DNA of 64,000 nucleotides from contig CP011077.1 in assembly GCA_000963575.1 (NCBI GenBank), positions 2,046,001 through 2,110,000 of the forward strand, read 5' to 3'. Within the stretch, counting starts at the first letter, position 1. The number at the start of each line of letters is the position of its first letter. The stretch is from Klebsiella michiganensis (lineage in GTDB: Bacteria > Pseudomonadota > Gammaproteobacteria > Enterobacterales > Enterobacteriaceae). The translations under genes and the position numbers were made by a program. This document shows positions 17,921 to 27,016 of the stretch, piece after piece. Below the pieces are notes generated by a model, which saw only the letters and a program-made list of their open reading frames with translations, did not search any database and had not been told where the DNA came from.

Positions 17921-18604
17921 GTGAAGACAAAACTCTCTTCTCTGCTGTTAGCAGGTTTACTCGCAGGAAGCGGTATTGCTCACGCTGGCGTTGTCGTGGG
18001 CGGCACGCGAGTTATTTACGACGGTGAGAAAAAAGAAGCGGCAATCGGCCTCGAGAATCCCGATGCCTCGCCATACCTGATTCAGTCGTGGGTGGAGAAC
18101 GAAGCGGGTAACAGCGATAAACGCAGCTTTATCGTCACGCCGCCGCTGTTCCGCCTCGACGCTAAACAAAAGAACACCCTGCGCATTATGCAGACCGGGG
18201 CCGGTTTGCCGACGGATCGCGAAACGCTGTTCTGGCTGAATATTAAATCGATTCCCGCGACAGAGGCTGCGGGGCAGGACAACACCTTACAGCTGGCGAT
18301 CAATACCCGCATCAAGCTGATTTATCGCCCGGGGACGCTGAAGGGCGAGACGCCGGAAAACGCCAGTAGCCAACTCAAATGGGTGCGCCAGGGCCAGACT
18401 TTGTCGGTCAGCAACCCAACGCCTTATTACATCAATTTCCAGTCGGTCAGTCTCGGCGGCCGCCAGCTTGATAAGGCCACCTACGTGGCACCTCGCTCCT
18501 CGGCCCGGATTGAACTGCCGGCAGACGCCCGCAGCGGTCAGGTCGAATGGAAGGTCATCAGCGATTACGGCGCCGTTGGCGCAGCGCACAAAGCCTCTCT
18601 CTAA
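17921..18604 (+). CDS. Periplasmic fimbrial chaperone, operon 1
   Basis: A 227-residue PapD-type chaperone with a signal peptide to about residue 22 (GIAHA) and two immunoglobulin-like domains. The G1/F1 region IVTPPLFRLDAKQKNTLRI and the following short loop before LPTDRETLFWLNIKSIP give the short F1-G1 (FGS) type. The subunit-anchoring Arg is in GTRVIYDG. It folds pilins and brings them to the usher by donor-strand complementation. It starts with GTG at 17921, with CTGGAG upstream. Confidence 0.92.
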   Translation: MKTKLSSLLLAGLLAGSGIAHAGVVVGGTRVIYDGEKKEAAIGLENPDASPYLIQSWVENEAGNSDKRSFIVTPPLFRLDAKQKNTLRIMQTGAGLPTDRETLFWLNIKSIPATEAAGQDNTLQLAINTRIKLIYRPGTLKGETPENASSQLKWVRQGQTLSVSNPTPYYINFQSVSLGGRQLDKATYVAPRSSARIELPADARSGQVEWKVISDYGAVGAAHKASL

Positions 18605-18630
18605 AGAATCGAATTCGCTGGAATAAAATT

Positions 18631-21165
18631 ATGCCCTTTTTTGCTTGCTCCGGAAAAACGCGGCCAACCTGTCTGGCCACCACTATCGCACTGCTTCTGG
18701 CTTCGCTGTCGGTTGAGGCAAAGGATTATTTTAATCCGGCACTCCTCCAGCACACCGGGGAAGGCGGCACGGCGCCCGATCTCTCTGCGTTCGAAAACGG
18801 CGGCCAGCTTCCGGGTAGCTACCCGGTGGACATCTACCTCAACGGCGAGCAGGTGGACAGCAGGGCGGTGACGTTTTTCCAGACCGAGGATAAAGGGCTG
18901 CAGCCGTGCCTGACCGTGGCCGAGCTGGCGCAGTACGGCGTGCGCGTGGATTTATATCCCGAGCTGCAAATCCCGGGCGAGAACTGCGCTTCCCTGGCCG
19001 CGATCCCCGAAGGGAGCGCTGAGTTTGTTTTCAGCGCCCAGCGTCTGGATCTCTCTATTCCTCAGGCCGCGGTTAGCCCGCGCATTCGCGGCTATGTGCC
19101 ACCTTCACAGTGGGATGAGGGCATCAACGCCGCGCTGCTGAACTACAGCTTTAACGGCATGAGCGATTTGGAAGGTCAGCGCGGTGGGGCAGGCAGCAGC
19201 CAGTATTTAAACTTACGTCCAGGCGTTAACCTCGGCCCGTGGCGGCTGCGGAACTATTCCACATGGTCGCGCAGCAGCGGCGAAGGGGATAAATGGAGCA
19301 CCGTTTACAGCTATGCCCAGCGCAGTATTGCGCCGCTCAAAAGCCAGCTTACCCTGGGTGAAAGCCTTGCTCCGTCTGACGTGTTCGACAGCGTGCCGTT
19401 CCGTGGCGCGCAGCTGGCCTCCGACGACGAAATGCTGCCGGAAAGCCAGCGCGGTTATGCCCCGGTGGTGCGCGGCATTGCCCGCAGCAACAGCGCTCAG
19501 GTGATCGTTCGCCAAAATGGCTACGTGATTTACCAAACCACGGTGCCCGCAGGCCCGTTCGAAATCACCGACATGTTCCCGACCGGCGGCAGCGGCGACC
19601 TGTACGTAACGGTAAAAGAAGCCGACGGCAGCGAGCAGAGCATGGTGGTGCCATTTGCATCCCTGCCGGTGTTACAGCGAGAAGGGAGGCTGCGCTTCAG
19701 CCTGACCGGTGGCGAATACCGCGCCTACGACAGCCGCGTTGAAAAGACCCCGTTCGGCCAGGGCACCGCCATTTACGGCGTTGGAAAAGGCATGACGGTT
19801 TACGGCGGCGCTCAACTGGCGGAGCATTATCGCGCGTTCGCCGCGGGCGTCGGGCAGAACCTCGGCACCCTTGGCGCCATTTCCGCCGACCTGACCCAGT
19901 CCTGGGGCCAGCCGAAGGAGCAAGAGGCCAGCCAGGGGCAGTCGTGGCGGGTGCGCTACAGCAAAAGCCTCGCCGAGACGGGCACGCACGTCGCCATCGC
20001 CGGCTATCGCTACTCAACCGAAGGCTTTACCTCGCTGTCGGACGTGCTGGAAACCTACCGTGATAATGCCTATGCCCTGAGAAACGACAGGAAGCGCAAC
20101 CGCGCGGAGCTGACGCTGAGCCAGGATCTCGGCGGCGATCGCGGCTATTTGTCCGTCGGGGCTATCAGCGAAGACTACTGGAACGGCGCCCGGAAAACGT
20201 CGTCGTGGAACGTGGGCTACAACAACAGCTGGAACGGCATCAGCTATAGCCTGAACTATGCCCTGAACCGCAACACGTCTCAGGCGGGGGCGGCGACGGA
20301 GTACGGCAAAACCTATGAGCGCGACCAGGTCGTGTCGTTGAACATCAGCCTGCCGCTGGGCCGCTGGCTGAGCAACAGTTACGCCAGCTACGGCGTCAGC
20401 AGCAGCCAGTCGCGCGGCACGGTGAATACCGTTGGCCTGAACGGCACCGCGCTGGAAGGCAAAAACCTTAACTGGAACGTGACCCAGGGGTACGCCTCGC
20501 GTGAGCGTGAAAACTCCGGCTACACCAGCCTCAACTATCGCGGCACCTACGGCGAAGTGAACGGGGGCTACAGCTACGCCAGCGGGCAGCGCAACCTGAA
20601 CTATGGCGTGCAGGGGGCGATTGTGGCCCACGCGGACGGCATCACAGCCGGGCAGCAGCCTGGCGAGACGTTCGGCCTGGTGAAAGTGCCGGGCGCTTCC
20701 GGCGTGGCGGTGAATAACCAGCCCGGGGTTAAAACCGACTATCGCGGCTACGCGCTGGTGCCGAACTTAATGCCGTACCGCCACAACGACGTCACGCTGA
20801 GCACCGAAAGCCTGAAAGAAAACGTCGACCTCGAGCAAACCAGCCGCACCGTGGTGCCCACGCGCGGGGCCGTAGTGCGCGCCGATTACCGTGCCCAGGT
20901 CGGGCTGCGGGTACTGATGACCCTGATTCGCCCGAACGGCAAAGCCGTACCGTTTGGCGCCACGGTTGCCAATGAAGCCGACCGCAGCGGCGGCAGCGGT
21001 ATCGTCGGGGACGGCGGCCAGGTTTATCTCGCCGGTTTACAGCCTAAAGGCACGCTGCTGGTGCAGTGGGGCAAAGGCGCGGATCGCCAGTGCCGGGTGA
21101 GTTACAGCCTGAACCATGACGAGGCGTCGGCCGCTATTTCCTCCCTTGACGCACAGTGTCGCTAA
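18631..21165 (+). CDS. Outer-membrane fimbrial usher, operon 1
   Basis: An 844-residue PapC/FimD-type usher. After a signal peptide come the N-terminal periplasmic domain (DYFNPALLQ, then FENGGQLPGSYPVDIYLNG), a 24-strand barrel with a plug (RGYAPVVRGIARSNSAQVIV region), and C-terminal plug-like domains ending with a cysteine pair. It secretes and orders fimbrial subunits. The start at 18631 gives a normal signal peptide; an upstream in-frame ATG at 18547 lies inside the chaperone gene and is rejected. The length matches the family. Confidence 0.93.
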   Translation: MPFFACSGKTRPTCLATTIALLLASLSVEAKDYFNPALLQHTGEGGTAPDLSAFENGGQLPGSYPVDIYLNGEQVDSRAVTFFQTEDKGLQPCLTVAELAQYGVRVDLYPELQIPGENCASLAAIPEGSAEFVFSAQRLDLSIPQAAVSPRIRGYVPPSQWDEGINAALLNYSFNGMSDLEGQRGGAGSSQYLNLRPGVNLGPWRLRNYSTWSRSSGEGDKWSTVYSYAQRSIAPLKSQLTLGESLAPSDVFDSVPFRGAQLASDDEMLPESQRGYAPVVRGIARSNSAQVIVRQNGYVIYQTTVPAGPFEITDMFPTGGSGDLYVTVKEADGSEQSMVVPFASLPVLQREGRLRFSLTGGEYRAYDSRVEKTPFGQGTAIYGVGKGMTVYGGAQLAEHYRAFAAGVGQNLGTLGAISADLTQSWGQPKEQEASQGQSWRVRYSKSLAETGTHVAIAGYRYSTEGFTSLSDVLETYRDNAYALRNDRKRNRAELTLSQDLGGDRGYLSVGAISEDYWNGARKTSSWNVGYNNSWNGISYSLNYALNRNTSQAGAATEYGKTYERDQVVSLNISLPLGRWLSNSYASYGVSSSQSRGTVNTVGLNGTALEGKNLNWNVTQGYASRERENSGYTSLNYRGTYGEVNGGYSYASGQRNLNYGVQGAIVAHADGITAGQQPGETFGLVKVPGASGVAVNNQPGVKTDYRGYALVPNLMPYRHNDVTLSTESLKENVDLEQTSRTVVPTRGAVVRADYRAQVGLRVLMTLIRPNGKAVPFGATVANEADRSGGSGIVGDGGQVYLAGLQPKGTLLVQWGKGADRQCRVSYSLNHDEASAAISSLDAQCR

Positions 21166-21185
21166 GCGCGGCTTCGGAAAAAGAG

Positions 21186-22217
21186 ATGACGATGAACAAC
21201 GTAATGAAAAAAGTATTTCGCCCGCGCGTGATGGCCTGTGCCCTGCTGCTGGGGGTTTCAAAAGGCGCGCTGGCCACCTGTTCGTTTATGGATGGCCGAT
21301 TTGGGCCTAACGATTCGGTGGCGTTGGACTGGGGCACGATAGTTGTACAGCGGGACACGCCGGTGGGGACCATCGTGGCCAGAACCAGCGATAGCGCGCT
21401 CGGTGGAAGGAACAACTTCATGCAGTGCAACGCCGGAGGCTTTACAACGCAATGGGCCGTAGGGCCTGGATTTGCACCTGTTATCTACGGGGGGCAAACG
21501 TTGTACCAGTCAGGCGTGCCGGGCCTGGCAATCCGCATCGTGACATCCGGCGCAGGGACGACCGGCGGGCGCTACGGCACCGGCCCGCTTCCGCGTCAGA
21601 TTTCAAATGTGGCCTGTAATACCGGCACAGGCTGGTGGCGTTTGTGCGGCGGCACCTGGGGCAACCTTGTCCTCCATCTGATAAAAATTGCTCCGACAAC
21701 CGGGTCGGGGCCGATCAACTCAGGGCTAATTGCGCAGGCGCTGGTGGTGGGTGACACCAACGTAATTGATTACACCATCGGCAACGCCATGGTGCAGACG
21801 GTCGCCTGCTCGGTCACCAACAGCAATATCAGCGTCACGATGGGTAAAGCAAAAAATACCGACTTCGGCAGCCCCGGCAGCACCAGCGGCGACGCTGATT
21901 TTTCCATTGATCTGAACTGCGACGCCTCTACCAATATTAATCTCACCCTTGCGCCGGGCAGCTCTGGCGCAGCGGATGCGGCGAAGGGCATTCTCAATAT
22001 CGACAACGCAGGGGCGGGGCAAACCGCCAGCGGCGTTGGCGTGCAGGTGATGTATAACAACGCGCCTCTGGCCTTGAACAGCCGAATCGCGGTGGCCACT
22101 ACGGCGGCGGACGGTACCTACGCCATCCCCCTCAAGGCCCGTTATTATCAGACTCAGCCAGCGGTGACGCCCGGCATGGCCAATGCCAACGCCACTTTTA
22201 CCCTGACATATCAGTAG
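21186..22217 (+). CDS. Two-domain fimbrial adhesin / tip subunit A, operon 1
   Basis: A 343-residue secreted protein with a signal peptide (ending KGALA) followed directly by CSFMDGRF. The N-terminal half (about 25-190) looks like a receptor-binding domain with several cysteines (one in CGGTWGN). The C-terminal half (about 200-343) is a pilin domain with ACSVTN, a second Cys in DLNCDA, and the terminal ATFTLTYQ beta-zipper strand. This adhesin-plus-pilin layout fits a tip adhesin; the receptor is unknown. Several starts are possible (21156, 21186, 21192); I prefer 21186 after GGAAAAAGAG. It is about half identical by eye to the next gene. Confidence 0.85.
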   Translation: MTMNNVMKKVFRPRVMACALLLGVSKGALATCSFMDGRFGPNDSVALDWGTIVVQRDTPVGTIVARTSDSALGGRNNFMQCNAGGFTTQWAVGPGFAPVIYGGQTLYQSGVPGLAIRIVTSGAGTTGGRYGTGPLPRQISNVACNTGTGWWRLCGGTWGNLVLHLIKIAPTTGSGPINSGLIAQALVVGDTNVIDYTIGNAMVQTVACSVTNSNISVTMGKAKNTDFGSPGSTSGDADFSIDLNCDASTNINLTLAPGSSGAADAAKGILNIDNAGAGQTASGVGVQVMYNNAPLALNSRIAVATTAADGTYAIPLKARYYQTQPAVTPGMANANATFTLTYQ

Positions 22218-22231
22218 GCCAGGTTGTGAAT

Positions 22232-23248
22232 ATGACGACATTACTCAGCAAAGTTATCTGGGGCGGCGCCCTGCTGCTCGGGGCAGCTAAAAGCGCGCAG
22301 GCAAGCTGCACGTTTATGGACAGTCGCTTTAACGCCCACGATTCGGTGACGCTGGATCTCGGACATATCGTGGTGCAGCGAGATGCCCCTGTGGGCACTG
22401 TGGTTGCGGCGATCATCGACTCTCAACTGGCTACCCGCAACAGCTTTATTGCATGTAATAGCCCAAGCTTTGTCGCTCGTTGGGCGCTGGGGAGCGGCGC
22501 ATTTCTGCCGGTTAACTACGGTGGGCAGACGCTCTATCAGTCCGGCGTGCCGGGGCTGGCGTTTCGCGTGGTGACCTATGGGGCGGGTTCAACCGCCGGG
22601 CGCTACGGCACCGGACCTTTGCCTCGCCAGGTGGCTAATACCGCCTGTACATGGACTAACAACAGCTGGCGCCTGTGCGGCGGCACCTGGGGTAACTACC
22701 GGTTACAGCTGGTAAAAATCGCCCCGGTGACCGGCTCCGGCCCGATAACGATGGGGTCAATTACTCAGGCCCAGGTGGTGGGCGATACCAACGTCATGGA
22801 CTACACCATCGGCAGCGGCAGCGTGCAAACCGTCGCCTGCTCGGTACTGAATAGCGCAATAACGGTGCGGATGGGCAAGGCGAAAAATACCGATTTCACC
22901 GGCCCCGGCAGCACCAGCGGCGATGCGGATTTTGCCATTAAGCTGAACTGTGACGCCGACACGAAGATCAGGCTGACGCTGGCGCCGGGCAGCGGGGGGG
23001 CGCTTGACAGCAGCAGGGGCATTCTTAATCTGGACGCAGCCCAGGCAGGGCAGACGGCAACCGGCGTAGGAATTCAGGTGCTGTATAACAACGCGCCGCT
23101 TGAGCTGGGCACCATGCTGAGCATCGCCACCACCAACGCCGACGGCGCTTATTCGCTTCCCCTTGCGGCGCGTTATTACCAGACTCAGGCAAACGTCACG
23201 CCCGGCAGAGCCGACGCTAACGCCACCTTCACGATGACCTATCAGTGA
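22232..23248 (+). CDS. Two-domain fimbrial adhesin / tip subunit B, operon 1 (tandem paralogue)
   Basis: A 338-residue paralogue of the preceding adhesin, with the same order of motifs: CTFMDSRF after the signal peptide, VVQRDAPVGTV, NYGGQTLYQSGVPGLA, GRYGTGPLPRQ, CGGTWGN, then a pilin domain with ACSVLN, GKAKNTDF, and an ATFTMTYQ end. It can start at the ATG 22232 or a GTG two codons earlier. Two tip adhesins in tandem suggest either alternative tips or a stacked tip; this is inference. It is the last gene of the operon, and its stop is 7 nt from the convergent RR2 stop. Confidence 0.85.
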   Translation: MTTLLSKVIWGGALLLGAAKSAQASCTFMDSRFNAHDSVTLDLGHIVVQRDAPVGTVVAAIIDSQLATRNSFIACNSPSFVARWALGSGAFLPVNYGGQTLYQSGVPGLAFRVVTYGAGSTAGRYGTGPLPRQVANTACTWTNNSWRLCGGTWGNYRLQLVKIAPVTGSGPITMGSITQAQVVGDTNVMDYTIGSGSVQTVACSVLNSAITVRMGKAKNTDFTGPGSTSGDADFAIKLNCDADTKIRLTLAPGSGGALDSSRGILNLDAAQAGQTATGVGIQVLYNNAPLELGTMLSIATTNADGAYSLPLAARYYQTQANVTPGRADANATFTMTYQ

Positions 23249-23255
23249 GCCTGGC

Positions 23256-23882
23256 TCAGGCGAGGTTGTTGCGTTTGGCAAACTCGATCATCTCCAGCGT
23301 TTTGCTGAATCCGAGCTTGGCCATGATGCGGCGTTTATAGGTGCTGATGGATTTATTGCTGACGTGCAGCTGCGCGGCGATATCAATCAGCATCTCGCCG
23401 CGGGAGATAAGCCCCAGTACCTCAAGCTCGCGGTTAGACAGCGTGCCCAGCAGTTCGCTTTCAGACTGCACGCTGGCTGAGGTATTCCCCGTCTGCGGCC
23501 GCTGAGGGAAGAACTCATAGCCGCTGAGAATCGCTTTGATGGCGTCCACCAGCTGATCGAGATGGTTATTTTTGCTGATAAATCCGTTGGCGCCCGCCCG
23601 GCGGGCGCGGTCCACAAAGTGGCTGTCGTTATAGCCGGTGAGCACTAATATGCCGCCGCTAAAGCCATGCTGGCGCAGGCGTTTAATCACCTCCAGGCCG
23701 TTAGGCGGCGGAATTTCAATGTCGATAACCACCAGCGCCACCTCTGCGTTTTCCCGCAGGGCGTTAATCGCATCACGCCCGTTGTCGCTGACCCCCGCTA
23801 CTTCGTAGCCGTTATTTTCCGCAACGACTCTGACCGCAAGCTGGGAAACAGGATGGTCGTCGACGATATAAATCTTACTCAT
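23256..23882 (-). CDS. EvgA/BvgA-like LuxR-type response regulator (RR2)
   Basis: A 208-residue NarL-family regulator with D8-D9, phosphorylation site D54 in VIDIEIPP, conserved lysine in GANGFISKNNH, and a C-terminal LuxR helix-turn-helix (LSNRELEVLGLISRG, KSISTYKRRIM). Unlike RR1 and RR3, it lies downstream of its kinase HK2, 33 nt after the kinase stop. It converges on the fimbrial operon with 7 nt between stop codons. The likely partner is the HK2 HPt domain. Confidence 0.92.
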   Translation of the reverse strand: MSKIYIVDDHPVSQLAVRVVAENNGYEVAGVSDNGRDAINALRENAEVALVVIDIEIPPPNGLEVIKRLRQHGFSGGILVLTGYNDSHFVDRARRAGANGFISKNNHLDQLVDAIKAILSGYEFFPQRPQTGNTSASVQSESELLGTLSNRELEVLGLISRGEMLIDIAAQLHVSNKSISTYKRRIMAKLGFSKTLEMIEFAKRNNLA

Positions 23883-23915
23883 AAAAGGGCGGCCCGAAGG
23901 TTAGGTTTCAACTGG

Positions 23916-26402
23916 TTAAGGCAGTATAGCAACGTGGCGAAGCGCATTCTCCAGCTCTTTTACCCGCCGTTCGCAGTCTGTCGCTAAAGTGTGAACGGCC
24001 ACGCTGTCCTGCGCCTCTGCCGCCGCTTCAATTTGCCCGCAAACTGCAGACAGTTCGGGGGCATCGGCCAGCCTTGCGCTGCCGGCAAGGCGATGAGCGC
24101 TGTTTTTGATAAGCCCGAAATCTCCGCCGGCGATGCCTCCCTTTAGCGTGGCCATATCCAGCTGGTTTTGCTCAATCACGGTGTCAACTAATGCCCGGAA
24201 AGCTTCCGGCTGAGAGGCGGCTAATTTGCTGAGCGAAAGCTGAGGGCGCGATGAAGGCGCTGCGATGTGCTCTGAGGGCTCATCCAGACGGGCAAGTAGC
24301 GTTCCCAGCTCAACCGGCTTAAACAGGCAGGCCGTCATCCCGGCCCGCATCGCCCGGTCGCGCACATGCTGCTCCGCCATGGCGGTCAGGCCAAACATCG
24401 GCTGAGGTTTTTTTCCGGCCAGCCTTTCTTTCTCACGCAGCAGTCTTACCAGCTCAAAGCCGCTTAAGTCCGGCATATTGCAGTCGGTAATGACGACATC
24501 AAACGGCGGGTTTTCTCTTTCCCACAGCCGCAGCGCCTGAGCGCCGTTGTCTGCCGCCACGCTGCGATGGCCCGCAAATTCCAATTGCTGTACCAGCAGC
24601 AGCCGGTTCGCCGGATGGTCGTCTACGACTAAGATTTTGCGCGAGCGGGAGGGGTTCAGGCCGACTTCGTTAGAAGGGCGGGCCTGTTCAGGCGGAGCCA
24701 CCGGCGCGGAGAACCGGAAGATAAACGTGGTGCCTTCGTCCGGTGAACTTTCAACCTCAAGGCTGCCCTGCAACAGCGCCGCCAGCTGGCGGCAAATACT
24801 CAGCCCCAGCCCGCTGCCGTGATGCTCTCTTTGCGCGGCATCCAGCTGTACAAAGGGTTCGAAAATCGCGTTTTGTTGCGCCTCACTCATACCCACGCCG
24901 GTATCGCTGACTTCCAGCACGTAATCACCTGTTTCAGCAGACAGTTTTTTTGCCTGATAGATAATAATTTCCACTTCGCCCTGGCGGGTAAATTTGATGG
25001 CGTTGCTCACCAGGTTAGACACTATCTGTTTGAGCATCACCGGATCGAACAGGATCCTGTCGTCCTGCACCTCAACGCTGGCACGCAGCACAAGCTGCTT
25101 TTCCTCTGCGCTGTAGCGGAACAGGGTACTAACGCTGTTGAAAATCTCGCGCAGCGAAAGCGGCACGCTGCGCACGGTAAAGGTGCCGGACTCGATTTTT
25201 GCCATATCGAGAATATCCCCCACCAGCATCAATAATGATTTCGAGGATTCGTAGGCGACGGCAATGTTATTTTGCCGCTGTTCGGGAGGACTGCGGCCGG
25301 TGTTTTCCAGCTCCAGCAGGCCAATCAGGGCGTTCATCGGGGTGCGTATTTCGTGGCTCATTTGCGCCAGAAACTGGCTTTTCGACTCGCTGGCTTTTTG
25401 CAACTGCGCCTGCGAAGCCCGAAGCTCATTTTGCAGCGCCTGCTGAGTTGCCAGCGTGCGCTTCAGCAGGCGATTACGCCAGAAATAGAACACCAGCAGC
25501 ATCGCCACCAGGCTGAGGATAACAATCGCTATCATTATCCCGGTGCGGTAATGCCCCCAAACTTCGAAGCGCTCCAGGGCGTAGCGCATCTGCCAGCCGT
25601 TGAGCTGCTCCTCTATCTCGTCAGGCGGGAGCCGCTCCAGGGCCTTATCGATGATCGACAGCAGCGGACGGTTTTGCTCGCCGGAGGCCATTGCCAGCCG
25701 CAGCGGGGGAACAGGGACCGTCATGGCGATACGGAAGCGGTCCTCAAGATAGCTTTTCAGCACGAAGCTGGCGGCGGTTTGCGGCACGATGGCGCCGTCC
25801 AGATTGTGAACGAACAGCGCCAGTGCGGTTTCCAGCGAAAAGTCCTGCTCAACAAACTCGACCTGAGGAAATTGCCTGCGCAGCTCCGGCAGATAGTAGC
25901 TGCCGGTAAAGACCGCCACCTTTTTGCCCTTCATCTCGGCGAGGGTGGTGACGGCGGGAAAATTCTTGCGCGTGACCAGCACCCAGTCGGTCACCTGGAT
26001 CGGACGGGTATAGATCAGCCCGGCGTTCTCCCCCGTGGCGGAAGCATCCGCTGCGGCAATGAGCGAGTCGGGGGCTTTTTTGAGCTGCCCGCGCATCTCG
26101 ACCAGGTTATTAAAGGGATGCCAGGTAAAATGCAGCCCGGTTTGCCTGCCAATGCTGTTCAGCAGCGCCACGGCATACCCACTCTGCTCGCCTTCCTGAT
26201 TTATAAAGGTGAGAGGAATGTGTGTGTTAACCACCAGCACCGGAACGACAGGATGCGAGGCAACCCAGTCACGCTCTGACTGGGTCAGCCCCAGGGGATC
26301 GGCCAGAGATAACGGTGCAGAGGCGGCCGGCTGGGCCTGCAGCAAGACGGTGAGGCAGATAAGACAATTGCTCATCAGACGGAGGGCAGTAGTCAGCCGC
26401 AT
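23916..26402 (-). CDS. BvgS/EvgS-type hybrid sensor histidine kinase with one periplasmic solute-binding domain (HK2)
   Basis: An 828-residue kinase. It has a signal peptide (about 1-28), a single family-3 solute-binding domain (about 45-270), a membrane segment near 285-307, a histidine kinase with H350 in MSHEIRTPMNAL, ATPase boxes (SNAIKFTRQG, DTGVGM, GSGLGLSI), a receiver with D640 in ITDCNMPDLSG, and an HPt domain with H770 in SAHRLAG. It is shorter than HK1 and HK3 by one periplasmic domain, yet keeps the full phosphorelay. It precedes RR2 in the same operon. The signal sensed is unknown. Confidence 0.92.
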   Translation of the reverse strand: MRLTTALRLMSNCLICLTVLLQAQPAASAPLSLADPLGLTQSERDWVASHPVVPVLVVNTHIPLTFINQEGEQSGYAVALLNSIGRQTGLHFTWHPFNNLVEMRGQLKKAPDSLIAAADASATGENAGLIYTRPIQVTDWVLVTRKNFPAVTTLAEMKGKKVAVFTGSYYLPELRRQFPQVEFVEQDFSLETALALFVHNLDGAIVPQTAASFVLKSYLEDRFRIAMTVPVPPLRLAMASGEQNRPLLSIIDKALERLPPDEIEEQLNGWQMRYALERFEVWGHYRTGIMIAIVILSLVAMLLVFYFWRNRLLKRTLATQQALQNELRASQAQLQKASESKSQFLAQMSHEIRTPMNALIGLLELENTGRSPPEQRQNNIAVAYESSKSLLMLVGDILDMAKIESGTFTVRSVPLSLREIFNSVSTLFRYSAEEKQLVLRASVEVQDDRILFDPVMLKQIVSNLVSNAIKFTRQGEVEIIIYQAKKLSAETGDYVLEVSDTGVGMSEAQQNAIFEPFVQLDAAQREHHGSGLGLSICRQLAALLQGSLEVESSPDEGTTFIFRFSAPVAPPEQARPSNEVGLNPSRSRKILVVDDHPANRLLLVQQLEFAGHRSVAADNGAQALRLWERENPPFDVVITDCNMPDLSGFELVRLLREKERLAGKKPQPMFGLTAMAEQHVRDRAMRAGMTACLFKPVELGTLLARLDEPSEHIAAPSSRPQLSLSKLAASQPEAFRALVDTVIEQNQLDMATLKGGIAGGDFGLIKNSAHRLAGSARLADAPELSAVCGQIEAAAEAQDSVAVHTLATDCERRVKELENALRHVAILP

Positions 26403-26475
26403 CGTGGCGTTACCTTCGGTGGCATCGGGCGTGTGTTAGTCAATATAGCGGTAAAAGCAGCGCTTAATAAGCGGT

Positions 26476-27009
26476 TCACTGCCCGCTCAATACATTCGCG
26501 AGGTGGGCGGCGATTACCTCAGGGGCGTCCATAGAAAATATCTGTACATCACCCAGGCAGAGATACTGACTAAAACGCTGGTCGAACTTTGCGATTTCGC
26601 TTTCTCTTTTCAGGCCAAAACCCCGTTTTAGCTGGCGCGCAACAATACAGCTGAGCGCCTCATGGTAGTCACGAGAGGGTAAGAGCAGCACCGACAGGCC
26701 CGCGCGCTGCACTCGATCTCTGTTTTGCTCCACGATATCAGGCCGAATATCCGTGGCCAGAAAGCCGGAAGAGAGAATGAATACGGTACTGACGTGGGTT
26801 GTTGTCAGCAATGTTTCGAGTAATTTCGCATTTTCCTCGAGGTAGCGCTCATAGCCAAAAAGGCCAATAAATTCGCGAATATTCATGACGTGGGTACAAA
26901 ACGCATCGTCGAGATCGGCGCACGCATAGCCTAGCCTGGCGGCCAGGAAAGCTCCCACAGTGCTTTTACCCGCGCCACCTGGGCCAATAAGAAAGATAAA
27001 ATCTGCCAT
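26476..27009 (-). CDS. Shikimate kinase-like P-loop nucleotide kinase
   Basis: A 177-residue protein with a Walker A motif GPGGAGKST at residues 9-17, the DLDD segment typical of shikimate kinases near residue 32, and a C-terminal arginine-rich lid (RQLKRGFGLKR). It resembles the shikimate kinase family, but differs enough from AroK/AroL that shikimate may not be the substrate. It follows the LysR gene by 7 nt in the same direction, so the two are probably co-transcribed. Confidence 0.72.
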   Translation of the reverse strand: MADFIFLIGPGGAGKSTVGAFLAARLGYACADLDDAFCTHVMNIREFIGLFGYERYLEENAKLLETLLTTTHVSTVFILSSGFLATDIRPDIVEQNRDRVQRAGLSVLLLPSRDYHEALSCIVARQLKRGFGLKRESEIAKFDQRFSQYLCLGDVQIFSMDAPEVIAAHLANVLSGQ

Positions 27010-27016
27010 CTGCCTC

